46,906 nucleotides of DNA from Planctomycetota bacterium (lineage in GTDB: Bacteria; Planctomycetota; Phycisphaerae; Phycisphaerales; SM1A02), in assembly GCA_003671055.1 (NCBI GenBank), contig QWPV01000014.1, forward strand, positions 1 through 46,906, given 5' to 3'. The position numbers were made by a program, and so were the translations under genes. The first letter of the stretch is position 1. Each line of letters opens with the position of its first letter. This document shows positions 15,777 to 25,192 of the stretch, one piece after another. The notes under the pieces are model-generated. The model made no database searches, was not told where the DNA came from, and was given only the letters and a program-made list of their open reading frames with translations.

Positions 15777-18731
15777 TCAACTAATCCCTGCGCGGGCGCC
15801 GCCTCTTTCGAGGAGTTGGGCGACGCGTTCTTTGTCGGCGAGGGTGGAGGCTCTTACCTTCGCGACGACTTCTCGGTTTTGGAGGTCGCTCTTCATGTAG
15901 CGGAGGGCGAGGTCGGCCACTTCATTGGCTGCAAGACCGTCGAAGAAGTCCATGCCTTCGCGGTAGGCGATGGAGCTTGCGAGTCGGTTCGCGATGATCC
16001 AGGTTTGGTAGGACTGTGGCAGTGATCTCCACACGCGATCGCCAGCGAATTCGAAGAGGATGCGGGGGAGGTGATCGCGGATCATTTGGTTCGCGAGTTC
16101 GCGATCTGCCGCGCTCCACTTCGGAACGCCCGCCGCGATTGCTGAAGCGGTTGTGTTGATGACCTTCGACAACTCCACTGAAATCTTCGGGAGCGAGAGG
16201 CTTGGGTACGCCTTTGCAGAGCGCATCAAGAACTCGCCTTCAACACGTGCAAGTTCGCGCAGTCGTTCGATCACTTGCGTGACGTACGTGTCCTTGATGG
16301 CGAGGAATTCCTCATCGGAGAGAATCATGCACGCGCTAATCTCGTAACTCGAGCAGATGACGCCGCACTTGTTTGCGGACGAATCCTTGATGATTGTTGC
16401 ACCACGCGCGGAGAGTTCTTCGCGTGCTCCAGGGGTGAGGAAGAGATTCGCGCCTTCGCTGATGACGGTCGCACTCGGCTTCCCATCAGCAGTAAGAAAC
16501 TCTTGCCAGTTGCCTTCGTGAATGGTGGCGGGGCGACCGCCGCCTGGAATGAAGGCATCGGTCACGAGGCGATTGTGCAGCGAGTTGCGAATACGCGCGC
16601 CGTCTGGTGCATCCACAGGTGTGATGCGACCCTTTGGCGACAACTTCTTCACATCAAATTTTGCGATCGGAAGCGCATCATGGAAGAGCCGAATCAGTTC
16701 CGCGTGATCGAGTCCTTCGGGGTCCTCACCTGAACCAGAACCATCGGCAACACCGACAATCACAGCGTTTTTGCCGTAATCGCGCTCGAGGATGTTCATC
16801 ATGTTTCCCGCAACATCGCCATCGGGTCCGCCCGTGATCTTCACGGTGAAGCGCTGCTTCTTCGGATCAATGCCGCGTGCTTTGAGCGCGATTTCGAGGA
16901 AGACATTCACGCCTTCGCTCGTCACGCCGTACACCTTGTGATTGATGCCCGCGCCAGGCTTCGAACTCATGAATGCGGTGGGCATGACATAGCCGCGTTG
17001 ACGCGCGCGTTCCACGATCCACTCGATGTGCGCTGGAGTGATGTTCTCATCCGGTCCGAGGTAGATCAGCTCTTCCTTGCCGAAGCGATCGACGACGAGC
17101 GCTTTCACTTCGGGGGTTTGCACGATGAGATCGAGAATCGAATCGACGAACGCTTTCACGCAGCGATCGATGGTCGCGTGGGGCTCGAGCAGAATCGCTG
17201 CTTTCGAGCCGCCTTCTGGAATGTCCTTGTTTTTGAGCTGTTGCGCCCACGAGAGTCCGTAGACCTCGTCAAACAAGCGTTCGCTCTCGCGTGCGTGCTG
17301 CGCAAGGCTCGACGTACGAATGACACGCAATCCGCCGCGAGCGATGTCTTGGAAGCGATTGTGGAATCCATCAAACTCGCGGCCATGCACGAAGAACGTC
17401 GCGTAGGGCTTTTCTGGACGCTCGCTGTTGGCGAGGTAGCTCGGATCGATGCGCAAGCAAAGTGCAAATCGATTCGGAAGGAAGAAGTTCGTGCGATACG
17501 TCGCATCCACACCCTCGAGCATTTTCGTCAATGCGAGCCGATGATTCTCACTCGGCTGGCGCACGATGTCGCATTCAATCGTTGCGCGCGCGATGGCGTA
17601 TGCAGCGTCGGAGAGCGGCTTGGATGGTTCGAAGCGCGCGATGAAGAGCCGGACAATGTCGAGTGATACGCCGAGCGATTCTTCCGCGAAGCCGAGGATG
17701 CGCTCGCGTGTCCACAAGAATCGATTCTGTGGACACAGCACTTGTTGCGCGAGATGGCAGAGTCCAACGAGCACTTCCGCTTCGCTGGTTGCAACTGTGG
17801 GATGCCGATCACTCAGCGCAAGCGCACGAATATCGATCCACTTGATGCGTCGAAGATCGCGCAGAATCGTCGCCCAGAGCGGCGAATCTTTCTGAATTGC
17901 GCAACCATCAGGGCCACCAACGACGAAGCCGACGAAGGTGACCGAATCGCCCTTGCCGTCGCGAACAATGTCAAGATACGCACGGTGAATCGAGACTCTG
18001 TGACGCGCAAGGATGCGCGCAGATCGCTCAAGCATCGTTCGCGTTCGTGCGTTTTCAACCACGATCACGATGCGACTCATCGTCGGATGCGACTCGGGTT
18101 CCAACTCCACGACGGTGCCATCGCTACCAGACACAATATTGAAAAGATTCCAATGCGCAGCAACACGCAGCGGCGTGCAGGTCAACACATACTCTGCGGA
18201 ACAACCAGCGAAGTAGTTCGAGATCTGATCAGGTGTCCAATCGAGTTTGTGTTCCTTCGCGTATCGAATCGTCTCGGTAAGCTTCGCAGACTGCCGTTCA
18301 TCGCGACTATCAAATGGCTCCGGTTCGCCGAACACAAACGTATCGAGCACAAGGCTCCCATCAAGCGACGAATGAATCTTTGCAGCGCGCAGTGATTGAT
18401 CGAGTGGCAGTTGCGCGACCAGTTCCGCAAGCACGCCCGGTTGGTTCGTACTCTTGATGAGTGTGAGTTGTCGGCCGTCTTCACTCTTCAGGGTGAGATC
18501 GATCGGTCGACCTGATGCCTTCGCCGCGATGATCGCACGCAAATGCGCGAGTTGGTTCGCGCGATCCGTGTCTTGGAAATACATCGGCGGCATCTGAGAA
18601 ATGAACCACGGTCCGACGCTCTCTGCTGTCGTGCGAAAACTCGAAACGAGTTCTTCGACGATGGCCGATGCATCCATTGCGTGTGTTGCGCTGCGCGTTC
18701 CGAGTTCACTGTTCATATGCTGTGGAGCCAC
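15777..18731 (-). CDS. NAD-dependent glutamate dehydrogenase, large (about 115 kDa) type
   Basis: The 984-residue length fits the 115-kDa class of NAD-GDH, shorter than the 180-kDa GdhB class. It deaminates L-glutamate to 2-oxoglutarate and ammonium with NAD. The substrate-binding and catalytic region is visible near residues 470-520: IARGGLRVIRTS, AQQLKNKDIPEGGSKAAIL. Further on, ITGGPDGDVAGNMMN is the nucleotide-binding glycine motif and VIVGVADGSGSGEDPEGLD follows. The catalytic Lys of KNKDIPEGG is retained. The N-terminal 400 residues are the regulatory-type extension found in these large enzymes; an ACT-like segment around residues 220-270 (IVVVENARTRTMLERSARIL) is plausible. The first ATG is at 18731, with an in-frame alternative at residue 6. 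It is divergent from ribF across 44 bp. Confidence 0.9.
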   Translation of the reverse strand: MAPQHMNSELGTRSATHAMDASAIVEELVSSFRTTAESVGPWFISQMPPMYFQDTDRANQLAHLRAIIAAKASGRPIDLTLKSEDGRQLTLIKSTNQPGVLAELVAQLPLDQSLRAAKIHSSLDGSLVLDTFVFGEPEPFDSRDERQSAKLTETIRYAKEHKLDWTPDQISNYFAGCSAEYVLTCTPLRVAAHWNLFNIVSGSDGTVVELEPESHPTMSRIVIVVENARTRTMLERSARILARHRVSIHRAYLDIVRDGKGDSVTFVGFVVGGPDGCAIQKDSPLWATILRDLRRIKWIDIRALALSDRHPTVATSEAEVLVGLCHLAQQVLCPQNRFLWTRERILGFAEESLGVSLDIVRLFIARFEPSKPLSDAAYAIARATIECDIVRQPSENHRLALTKMLEGVDATYRTNFFLPNRFALCLRIDPSYLANSERPEKPYATFFVHGREFDGFHNRFQDIARGGLRVIRTSSLAQHARESERLFDEVYGLSWAQQLKNKDIPEGGSKAAILLEPHATIDRCVKAFVDSILDLIVQTPEVKALVVDRFGKEELIYLGPDENITPAHIEWIVERARQRGYVMPTAFMSSKPGAGINHKVYGVTSEGVNVFLEIALKARGIDPKKQRFTVKITGGPDGDVAGNMMNILERDYGKNAVIVGVADGSGSGEDPEGLDHAELIRLFHDALPIAKFDVKKLSPKGRITPVDAPDGARIRNSLHNRLVTDAFIPGGGRPATIHEGNWQEFLTADGKPSATVISEGANLFLTPGAREELSARGATIIKDSSANKCGVICSSYEISACMILSDEEFLAIKDTYVTQVIERLRELARVEGEFLMRSAKAYPSLSLPKISVELSKVINTTASAIAAGVPKWSAADRELANQMIRDHLPRILFEFAGDRVWRSLPQSYQTWIIANRLASSIAYREGMDFFDGLAANEVADLALRYMKSDLQNREVVAKVRASTLADKERVAQLLERGGARAGIS

Positions 18732-18775
18732 TTGCTACCCTATGAGGATTGGGTGAGAGGGAAGCGGACATTGTC

Positions 18776-19780
18776 ATGCGAGCGATCATTCTCGGCAACT
18801 TCGATGGAGTCCACCTCGGACATCAGGCGCTGCTGAAGGCGGCAGGAATTGCTGTTCATTCGGCACAGGATTGCGTTCGGGACGCCCTCAGCGTTCATGT
18901 TTGGACTTTTAATCCGCCGCCGAGATCGGTACTTTCGCCTGATTTCAAGGTGGAAAGGCTGCAGCGCGTCGAGGATCGGGTTCGCCAACTTCATCTGATG
19001 GGTGCGACGGGCGTTGAGGTGATTAGGCCGACGGTAGAGCTTCTCGGACGTAGCGCTGCAGATTTTATCACTCAACTTCATGGCGACCGAGGCTTCGATT
19101 TTATTGTCGAAGGGCCAGATTTCCGTTTTGGCAAGGGTCGAGAGGGCTCGATGGACCTGCTGCGAACGCTTGGAGGAAAGCTTGGTTTCAAGGTCATCGA
19201 GGTTCCTGCCGTGTCCGTCCAACTTTCGAATGGCACTACGGTTCAGGCGCGCTCTGGAGCGATTCGCCAACTTCTTCATCAAGGGAATGTCGGCGATGCG
19301 GGCAGAATTCTTGGTCGCCCATTCTCGATGCGCGCGCAAGTCGTTCGTGGCGAGCAGCGGGGACGGACGATCGGATGGCCGACCGCGAACCTCGATGCGG
19401 AGGATTTCGCTCAACATCAACTTCTGATTCCCGCCGATGGCGTGTACGCCGGCTTTGGTCGATTGAGCCAAGCAATCGGTGAGGTTGAAGCCGCGAGTGC
19501 AGTCATCGCAGCGATTTCCGTTGGAACGAAGCCGACATTCGGGGGCACAGAAACAACCGTTGAAGCAACATTGCTCGCGCCAGACGGTCGCCCTCTCGAA
19601 ATCGAACTTGATACATACGGTTGGACACTCGAACTCGAATTCCGCGAGTGGATCCGTCCGCAGGTACGCTTCCCCTCCCTTGAGGCCTTGCTCGCGCAGA
19701 TGGAGCTCGACCGTGCAAGGATCGTTGAGCTTGCGACGCACTTCATCGAAGTGAATCCAACGGCGATGTCCGCGGAGTGA
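18776..19780 (+). CDS. ribF: Bifunctional riboflavin kinase/FMN adenylyltransferase RibF
   Basis: RibF phosphorylates riboflavin to FMN and adenylates FMN to FAD. From the ATG at 18776 the protein has 334 residues. The adenylyltransferase domain starts with LGNFDGVHLGH (His13, His16 are the HxGH motif), and has EGPDFRFGKGREG. The riboflavin kinase domain starts near residue 185, with RGEQRGRTIGWPTANL and GVYAGF. The C-terminal YGWTLELEFREWIRPQVRF matches the end of the kinase domain. An earlier frame start at 18749 adds nine residues before the conserved beginning and is not preferred. The nrnA gene follows after 4 bp, so the two are co-transcribed. Confidence 0.95.
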   Translation: MRAIILGNFDGVHLGHQALLKAAGIAVHSAQDCVRDALSVHVWTFNPPPRSVLSPDFKVERLQRVEDRVRQLHLMGATGVEVIRPTVELLGRSAADFITQLHGDRGFDFIVEGPDFRFGKGREGSMDLLRTLGGKLGFKVIEVPAVSVQLSNGTTVQARSGAIRQLLHQGNVGDAGRILGRPFSMRAQVVRGEQRGRTIGWPTANLDAEDFAQHQLLIPADGVYAGFGRLSQAIGEVEAASAVIAAISVGTKPTFGGTETTVEATLLAPDGRPLEIELDTYGWTLELEFREWIRPQVRFPSLEALLAQMELDRARIVELATHFIEVNPTAMSAE

Positions 19781-19784
19781 TTCC

Positions 19785-20849
19785 ATGACGACCATCGCGC
19801 AAGACGAAGCATCTTTTCGCTACCAATCCAATTGCAGTCTGCGCGATGTCGCGAGTCGATTGCGAAGTGCGCAATGCGTGCTCGTGACAACGCACTCGAA
19901 GCCCGATGGCGACGCGCTTGGTTCGGTGCTGGCGGTATTGCGGATGTGCCGTGCGATTGCGATTCATGCAGAAGGCTGGATCGTCGGTCCCTTCGAAGAA
20001 AACCTGCTCGAACTTTCGGGGAGCGATGCGATTGTGCGCGTCGATCCGAAATCACCACATTTACCGGATGATTCGTTCGACCTCGTCATCGTTGTAGACA
20101 CAGGCGCATGGTCGCAAGTGGAAGTTCTCGCGCCTTGGCTTCGCGCGCGCCATGCGAACATCATCAATCTCGATCACCACGCGCGCGGCGATGCGATCGC
20201 GAGTACTCGTGTGGTTGATGTGACATGCGGCTCATGCACTGCGCTACTCGTGCGACTTGCTGACGAACTCGCTGTGGACCTCGCGTTTGGTGCAGACAGC
20301 GAAGGTCGCTACTCGGTCGCCGAAGCGCTCTACATCGGACTCGCAACCGACACAGGTTGGTTCCGCCACGCGAATGCGCGTGCGAGTGAGTTTGCGCTCG
20401 CGGCGCGATTCTTACACGCAGGAGTGAAGAAGGACGATCTCTACGCGCGCCTCGAGCAGTGTCATCGCCTTGAACGCGTGCTCTTAGAAAGTCGCGCGCT
20501 CGCGAGTCTGCGCACGCTCGCGCATGGCACGGTCACGTTGATGAGTTTGTCAAAGACAGACTTCGACGAAACGCACGGCTTGCCCGAAGAACTCGCTGGC
20601 GTTGTGAATCTCCCAATGATGGCCGCACGAATACGCGCGAGCGTGTTGCTTGTCGAGCAAGACGGCGTGATCAAAGTAAGTTTCCGATCAAAGCCATCTG
20701 TCGCAGGCGGAAGCTTCCTCGACGTGAATCAAATCGCCGCAACATTCGGCGGCGGCGGTCATGTGCACGCAGCCGGTGCACGAATCAAAGGGACGCTCGC
20801 AGAAGCAGCGCAGCAGATTGATGCGGCATTCGCGCCAGACCGCGCGTAG
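19785..20849 (+). CDS. nrnA: Bifunctional oligoribonuclease/PAP phosphatase NrnA (DHH/DHHA1)
   Basis: NrnA degrades short oligoribonucleotides and dephosphorylates 3'-phosphoadenosine 5'-phosphate. The 354-residue protein has the DHH motifs: TTHSKPDGDALGS at about 35-47 (His37, Asp41, Asp43), VVDTGAW near residue 106, NLDHHARGD at about 128-136 and GLATDTGWFR near residue 187. The DHHA1 domain ends with GGGGHVHAAGARIKG near residue 325. Manganese ligands are all present. It starts 4 bp after ribF. Presence of nrnA next to ribF follows no conserved operon I know with certainty, although rbfA-truB-ribF-nrnA-type clusters exist. Confidence 0.93.
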   Translation: MTTIAQDEASFRYQSNCSLRDVASRLRSAQCVLVTTHSKPDGDALGSVLAVLRMCRAIAIHAEGWIVGPFEENLLELSGSDAIVRVDPKSPHLPDDSFDLVIVVDTGAWSQVEVLAPWLRARHANIINLDHHARGDAIASTRVVDVTCGSCTALLVRLADELAVDLAFGADSEGRYSVAEALYIGLATDTGWFRHANARASEFALAARFLHAGVKKDDLYARLEQCHRLERVLLESRALASLRTLAHGTVTLMSLSKTDFDETHGLPEELAGVVNLPMMAARIRASVLLVEQDGVIKVSFRSKPSVAGGSFLDVNQIAATFGGGGHVHAAGARIKGTLAEAAQQIDAAFAPDRA

Positions 20850-20868
20850 CGGTTGCGTTGCCGTTCAA

Positions 20869-21153
20869 TCAATCGAGTTTGTAGCCAAGTTTCTTGATTG
20901 CGGCTTCGATTGATGGGCGCAGCGTCGGTGGTGCTTCGATGTCCGCTTCGCTCTTTTCGAGTGACACTGCGCAACTCTTGACGCCTTCGATCTTCATTAC
21001 CTTGTCGGTGATCGCATCGACGCAGCCTTCGCAGTGCATGCCTTTCACGGGGATCTTCATCGCGATGGGCGCGATTTGCGTTTCGCCGCATGCAACGAGT
21101 GTGAGCGCGAGCAAGAGTGTGAGTGGTCGCGTGATGCGGCGCAACGTGTGCAT
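20869..21153 (-). CDS. Heavy-metal-associated (HMA) domain lipoprotein
   Basis: The 94-residue protein starts with a signal peptide and lipobox LTLVAC, so it is probably lipid-anchored outside the inner membrane. Residues about 28-94 form an HMA ferredoxin-like domain. It carries the metal-binding motif GMHCEGC (CxxC) and EGVKSCAVSLEKSEADIE, with the expected beta-alpha-beta-beta-alpha-beta order. Such domains bind Cu(I), Zn(II) or Hg(II), the Mer/Atx1 type. It is 10 bp downstream of the DUF1501 stop, and is probably the last gene of the 20.9-25.9 kb cluster. The length is only slightly more than one HMA domain plus signal peptide. Confidence 0.82.
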   Translation of the reverse strand: MHTLRRITRPLTLLLALTLVACGETQIAPIAMKIPVKGMHCEGCVDAITDKVMKIEGVKSCAVSLEKSEADIEAPPTLRPSIEAAIKKLGYKLD

Positions 21154-21163
21154 GATGTGAAGC

Positions 21164-22450
21164 CTAGGCGATCACTGGAGCGGGCGCGTATTCGCCGCGG
21201 AGTACGCGCGCGCTGTCTGCGCCCATCCAGTTGGTGAGCAGTGCTGCGTACACGGAGCGGAAGTCAGTCCCAAACTTGAGGTCGCCTTGATCGAGGTCAC
21301 TGAGCGATGGATGGTTCCCGACAACGCCTGGTTTCGCATTCGTTCCAATCACAAACACAGGCGCGGCAGTGCCGTGATCGGTGCCGTTGGAGGCATTCTG
21401 TTTCACGCGTCGACCGAATTCGCTGAACACCATGCTCATCACGCGGCCCTCATTTCCCTGCGCTTTCAGGTCATTTTGGAACGCGCGCACAGCATCACCG
21501 AGTTGGCGCATGAGGTTTCCGTGCGAGCCTGGTTGTCCTCCGTGCGTGTCGAAGCCGCCGAGCGATGCGTAGTACACGCGTGTCTTCATGCCGTCACGAA
21601 TCATCGCGCCGATGATGCGTAACTGATTCGAAAGTGAGCCCCCGGGATAAGAAACGAGCGGTTGCTTGGCGACTGCGGCGCGAATGCGATCGCTCGCGAG
21701 TTGCGCATCGAGTGATGTGCGCATCAGGAATTCGAGTTGCGAGTTGCGCGCCACACCATCAAGCGTGCCTGCGCGATTGAGATGGTCGTATTCAGCGCCG
21801 AGTGATTGATGGAGATCGGAACCGATCCATCGGAAGAGATCCGCGCTCTCAAACGCGATGGGCTTCTGAATGTCACCGACAAGCGCGAGCGGCGCGGTGC
21901 GACCAATCGTCACGGAGCCTTCGGGAATCGGCGTGCCATTGCAGGTGGAATCGAAGTAGCGTCCGAGCCATCCTGTGCCGCTCGCGTCAGTGCGTCCGGT
22001 GTGCCAGATGTCCATGCTTGTGAAGTGCGAGCGATTCGGATTCGGATAGCCCACGCCTTGCACGACACTCATCTGCCCAGCATCAAAAAGCTCTTTGAAT
22101 CCAGTGAGATTTGGATGCAGTCCGAGGCCGCGCGAGGTGTCGAGTTCGAGTGCTCCTGCGTTGCCGACGCGTCCCGCATTGGGCGCAGGGATCGCGATAC
22201 TTGGGCGCGCGTTGTAGTAATCGTTCATCCCGAATGGAACAACGGTGTTGAGTCCATCGTTGCCGCCGCCGAGTTGAATGACAACAAGAATGCGATCGTC
22301 GGGAACACCAGGAATCGAAGACATTCCTGCTGCGGGCATCATCCCGAGTGCGCTGCGCTGAATGAAGAGCGGCACCGTCGGCAGCAGTGAGGCGAGTGTG
22401 ATGCCTTGCTGCAGGAAGAGTCGTCGGGTGTAGGGAGTAGGGTCGGTCAT
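21164..22450 (-). CDS. DUF1501 family protein
   Basis: From the ATG at 22450 the protein has 428 residues. It starts with TRRLFLQQGITLASLLP, a twin-arginine-like export signal. Family features are VVIQLGGGNDGLNTVVPFG, LHPNLTGFKELFDAGQMSVVQGVGYPNPNRSHF (in two parts), MDIWHTG, GGFDTHGGQPGSHGNL and VFSEFGRRVKQNASNGTDHG. These are the alkaline-phosphatase/sulfatase-like metal-binding segments of DUF1501 proteins, which are abundant in planctomycetes and nearly always next to DUF1800 genes. The biochemical activity is unknown. The longer frame from 22498 would overlap the DUF1800 stop at 22458, whereas the chosen start is 7 bp after it. Confidence 0.93.
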   Translation of the reverse strand: MTDPTPYTRRLFLQQGITLASLLPTVPLFIQRSALGMMPAAGMSSIPGVPDDRILVVIQLGGGNDGLNTVVPFGMNDYYNARPSIAIPAPNAGRVGNAGALELDTSRGLGLHPNLTGFKELFDAGQMSVVQGVGYPNPNRSHFTSMDIWHTGRTDASGTGWLGRYFDSTCNGTPIPEGSVTIGRTAPLALVGDIQKPIAFESADLFRWIGSDLHQSLGAEYDHLNRAGTLDGVARNSQLEFLMRTSLDAQLASDRIRAAVAKQPLVSYPGGSLSNQLRIIGAMIRDGMKTRVYYASLGGFDTHGGQPGSHGNLMRQLGDAVRAFQNDLKAQGNEGRVMSMVFSEFGRRVKQNASNGTDHGTAAPVFVIGTNAKPGVVGNHPSLSDLDQGDLKFGTDFRSVYAALLTNWMGADSARVLRGEYAPAPVIA

Positions 22451-22457
22451 GCGGTTC

Positions 22458-23942
22458 TCAGCAAAGTTGATACTCGGGCATCGCGCTGATGAGTGCAAGC
22501 AGCGCGAGCAGTCGATCGTTGTCGATGCGGTCGCCTCGGGATTTGAGGAATTTCAACAGTTGTGCTACGCGCTCGGGACGCGGTTCAGCGCCGAGTGCGA
22601 AGCGCAGCAGATACACAACAGCTTCTTTCGTATCGATGCTCGCGTCGGCGCGTTGCAAACCCGTCACCAAATGCATCGCGTCGAATCCATCAGTCGTTGC
22701 CATCCAGTCGTAGATCTCAGGTCGGTGACCAGTGAGCAAGTACACGAGCACGTTATGGCGCACGAACAATGTCGAAGTGTTGATCCATGCGCGTCCGCCG
22801 TCCCAACCCTTCACGCTCGGCGGTTGCATCAACTGCTGTCCCATCAAGTCGCCCGCAGAAATAAGTGACGCAAGTTCGCGCGACGGGCAGCGAAGCGATC
22901 GAATCGATTGCACCATGAGTTGCATCGGGCTCTTCACGACGGCGAGTCGATTCTCTGGCGCGTAGAAGTGCGAACTCTGAAACAGCTGCGTGAGTACGGG
23001 CTTCAACTCGTACCTCGAATTCCGCAGCGTCTTTGCGAGTCCCGCGATGGCGAGCAAATCCGTGGGCGTGAGCGTCGGTGCATCGTTCACGAAGAACCGA
23101 TAGAGCTTGCGGCAAATGAAACTCGCGCATTCCTCGCGCGCGAGAATGATGTCCGCGAATTCGAGTCCGCCGAATTCTCCGTTTCGGCCGAGGATTGACT
23201 TTGAGGTTGGATCGTGCTGCGCGGGATCAAAGAAGAACGCATCGTCGCGGAATGTCCACCCGGTAAGCGCGCGCGCACCTTCTTTGATGTCGCGTTCCGA
23301 ATACGCATGACCTTCGCCGAGCGTGAAGAGCTCCATCAACTCGCGCGCGAGATTCTCGTTCGGGCTGCGCCGACGATTCTCATCGCTGTCGAGGTACTCC
23401 AACATCGCAGGGTCGTGCAAGATGCCGTGCACGAGCGTGCGAAAGTTTCCGTTCGCGTTGGCGCGAAAGAACTCGTTCTGCGCCTGCATGTGAAAACTAT
23501 CTTCGATCGTGCGATAGCCGGTGGCGAAGTGGCCATGCCAGAAGAGCGTGAGTTTTTCCTCAAGTGGCCGACCGGTTTCGATCATGCGCTGCAGCCACCA
23601 CTTCTGCATCTCGCGAAGTTGCTCACGATCGCCGCGTTCGCGATCTTGCCGCGCGCGTTGGATCTGCGCGCGCAATTCTTCATCGTTGTCGCGGCGAGCG
23701 CGTTCTTGCAGGGCGCGTTCTTCCGCAGTCGGTGGACGCATGATGTTTGCGTCGAAGGCGCGTCCAGTGGGCGCTGCGAGCGTGTCGTACTCGACGAGAT
23801 ACGCGACCGCTTTCTCAAGACCGAGTTCCGCGAGTGCGCGCGCTTGCTCGGGCGTCCCACCAAATCCAGCACGCACAAGCAAGTGTTGTGCTTGCCAGAA
23901 GTCAAACTGATTCTTGGGGAGTGGCTTGAGTGGATTCGCCAA
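22458..23942 (-). CDS. DUF1800 family protein
   Basis: The protein has 494 residues from a TTG at 23942. No ATG lies between the previous stop (24038) and the family's conserved start, so a non-ATG start is needed. The TTG is preceded by TTGAGGG at a good ribosome-binding distance. Family motifs are AQHLLVRAGFGGTPEQARAL, LTLFWHGHFATG, NENLARELMELFTLGEGHAYSE (in parts), ALTGWTFRD and SPMQLMVQSIRSL. DUF1800 proteins are exported or membrane-associated partners of DUF1501 proteins in planctomycetes and others; their role is unknown. No signal peptide is visible with this start, and an upstream GTG would not add one. Confidence 0.9.
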   Translation of the reverse strand: MANPLKPLPKNQFDFWQAQHLLVRAGFGGTPEQARALAELGLEKAVAYLVEYDTLAAPTGRAFDANIMRPPTAEERALQERARRDNDEELRAQIQRARQDRERGDREQLREMQKWWLQRMIETGRPLEEKLTLFWHGHFATGYRTIEDSFHMQAQNEFFRANANGNFRTLVHGILHDPAMLEYLDSDENRRRSPNENLARELMELFTLGEGHAYSERDIKEGARALTGWTFRDDAFFFDPAQHDPTSKSILGRNGEFGGLEFADIILAREECASFICRKLYRFFVNDAPTLTPTDLLAIAGLAKTLRNSRYELKPVLTQLFQSSHFYAPENRLAVVKSPMQLMVQSIRSLRCPSRELASLISAGDLMGQQLMQPPSVKGWDGGRAWINTSTLFVRHNVLVYLLTGHRPEIYDWMATTDGFDAMHLVTGLQRADASIDTKEAVVYLLRFALGAEPRPERVAQLLKFLKSRGDRIDNDRLLALLALISAMPEYQLC

Positions 23943-24037
23943 GGAAGGACCCTCAATGAAAATTCGCAGCGCGCGTTCGGTTGCAACGCGCACATGCAGA
24001 GTAGATTTCTTCTTACCAAGATGAAAGCGAATGAAGC

Positions 24038-25192
24038 CTAATTTGCAGGATTTCGCTGCCGCATCGCACGATCGACGAGGTAGGCGAGGACCGGAATCGC
24101 TACCCCAAGCGGGAGCAATTCCATGCTGTGCCCGATGAAACCGATCTCGAGGAACGGAATCGAGGCGGCAACCGCGATTGCAACCATAAACACAGTGGAA
24201 CGCGTGGGGCGACGCGGATGCCCGCTCATCGCGATGAGCACGTAGGCAGGAAAGAGTAATCCGTACGCGCCGAGGATTCTGAGATAGGTGTCTTCGCCAG
24301 CTGCGAACGCTGCGCACAGAATTCCGGCGAGCGAAGCAAGCGGTGCATAGAGCCCCGGCGGAATGCGCAGCAACGCGTGCGGCGGAAAACTCTTCGCATC
24401 AAGCACGCGAAGTTCGCGCGCATGCATGGCGCCAGTCACGATCAATTGCGGCGCGATGTGTGCGAGCAGCACGCCTGGGCTCGTGATCGCGCCCGCGATC
24501 GAACCGTAACAGAGCGTGAGCACGAGCATGGTTGCGAAGCCGATGCCAAATACAGCGAACGCTCGCGCATTGGGTGCCTCTTGACGAGCACGATGGAAGG
24601 TAAGATCAAGCGTTGGGCAGAGCAAGAAGCCGAACGCAAGCGTGGGAATTGCAGCCAGCAGCGCGGTGGGCGGAAGTTCGCCGAGTGATTGCAGCGGTGC
24701 AAGGTCCCACAGAGGCAACGCGATGAGCACCGTCAGACTTCCGAGAAACACAAGTACGCCGAGCGTGATGATTGCCGTGAGCGGAAGCATGCCCAACAGC
24801 AGCATCAGCGCGCCTGCGATTGCTGCAACGCCCGCTTGTCCCGCGCGACCTTCAGCAAGCAGTGGTCCAAGAATCCATCCAGCGAAGAACGATTGATATG
24901 CAATCGTCACCGCGGAAAACAGCGCCATCATTGGTCCGTGCAGCGCAACTTCATGCCGACTTTTACCGCGTGTTCGGAGGAATCCAAACAGCGCGCAACC
25001 GAGCACGTTGGGAATCACGAATGCAGCAACACCGGGCCATCCGAAGAGTCGCATAAGGATGATCGGCAGGAACATGCCGATGCACCATGTCCAACTCGTC
25101 GCGAGCGAGAGTCCCCAAGCAAGATTGAGAAATGCCGTGGCACCCGCGCCATGCGTGGAGGAGTCAGCGTCTCTCTCGTCGGATTGCGTCAT
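24038..25192 (-). CDS. Polytopic inner membrane protein of unknown function
   Basis: The 384-residue protein has about ten to twelve hydrophobic segments starting at residue 22 (LNLAWGLSLATSWTWCIGMF). Short charged loops include RTRGKSRHE and HRARQE, and the tail is AMRQRNPAN. The N-terminal glycine- and tryptophan-containing helix is reminiscent of LeuT-fold or sodium:solute symporter segments, but no family signature is certain. Its ATG overlaps the stop of the hotdog gene by 4 bp (ATGA type), showing translational coupling. DUF1800 follows 95 bp later. A transport role is plausible but not shown. Confidence 0.75.
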   Translation of the reverse strand: MTQSDERDADSSTHGAGATAFLNLAWGLSLATSWTWCIGMFLPIILMRLFGWPGVAAFVIPNVLGCALFGFLRTRGKSRHEVALHGPMMALFSAVTIAYQSFFAGWILGPLLAEGRAGQAGVAAIAGALMLLLGMLPLTAIITLGVLVFLGSLTVLIALPLWDLAPLQSLGELPPTALLAAIPTLAFGFLLCPTLDLTFHRARQEAPNARAFAVFGIGFATMLVLTLCYGSIAGAITSPGVLLAHIAPQLIVTGAMHARELRVLDAKSFPPHALLRIPPGLYAPLASLAGILCAAFAAGEDTYLRILGAYGLLFPAYVLIAMSGHPRRPTRSTVFMVAIAVAASIPFLEIGFIGHSMELLPLGVAIPVLAYLVDRAMRQRNPAN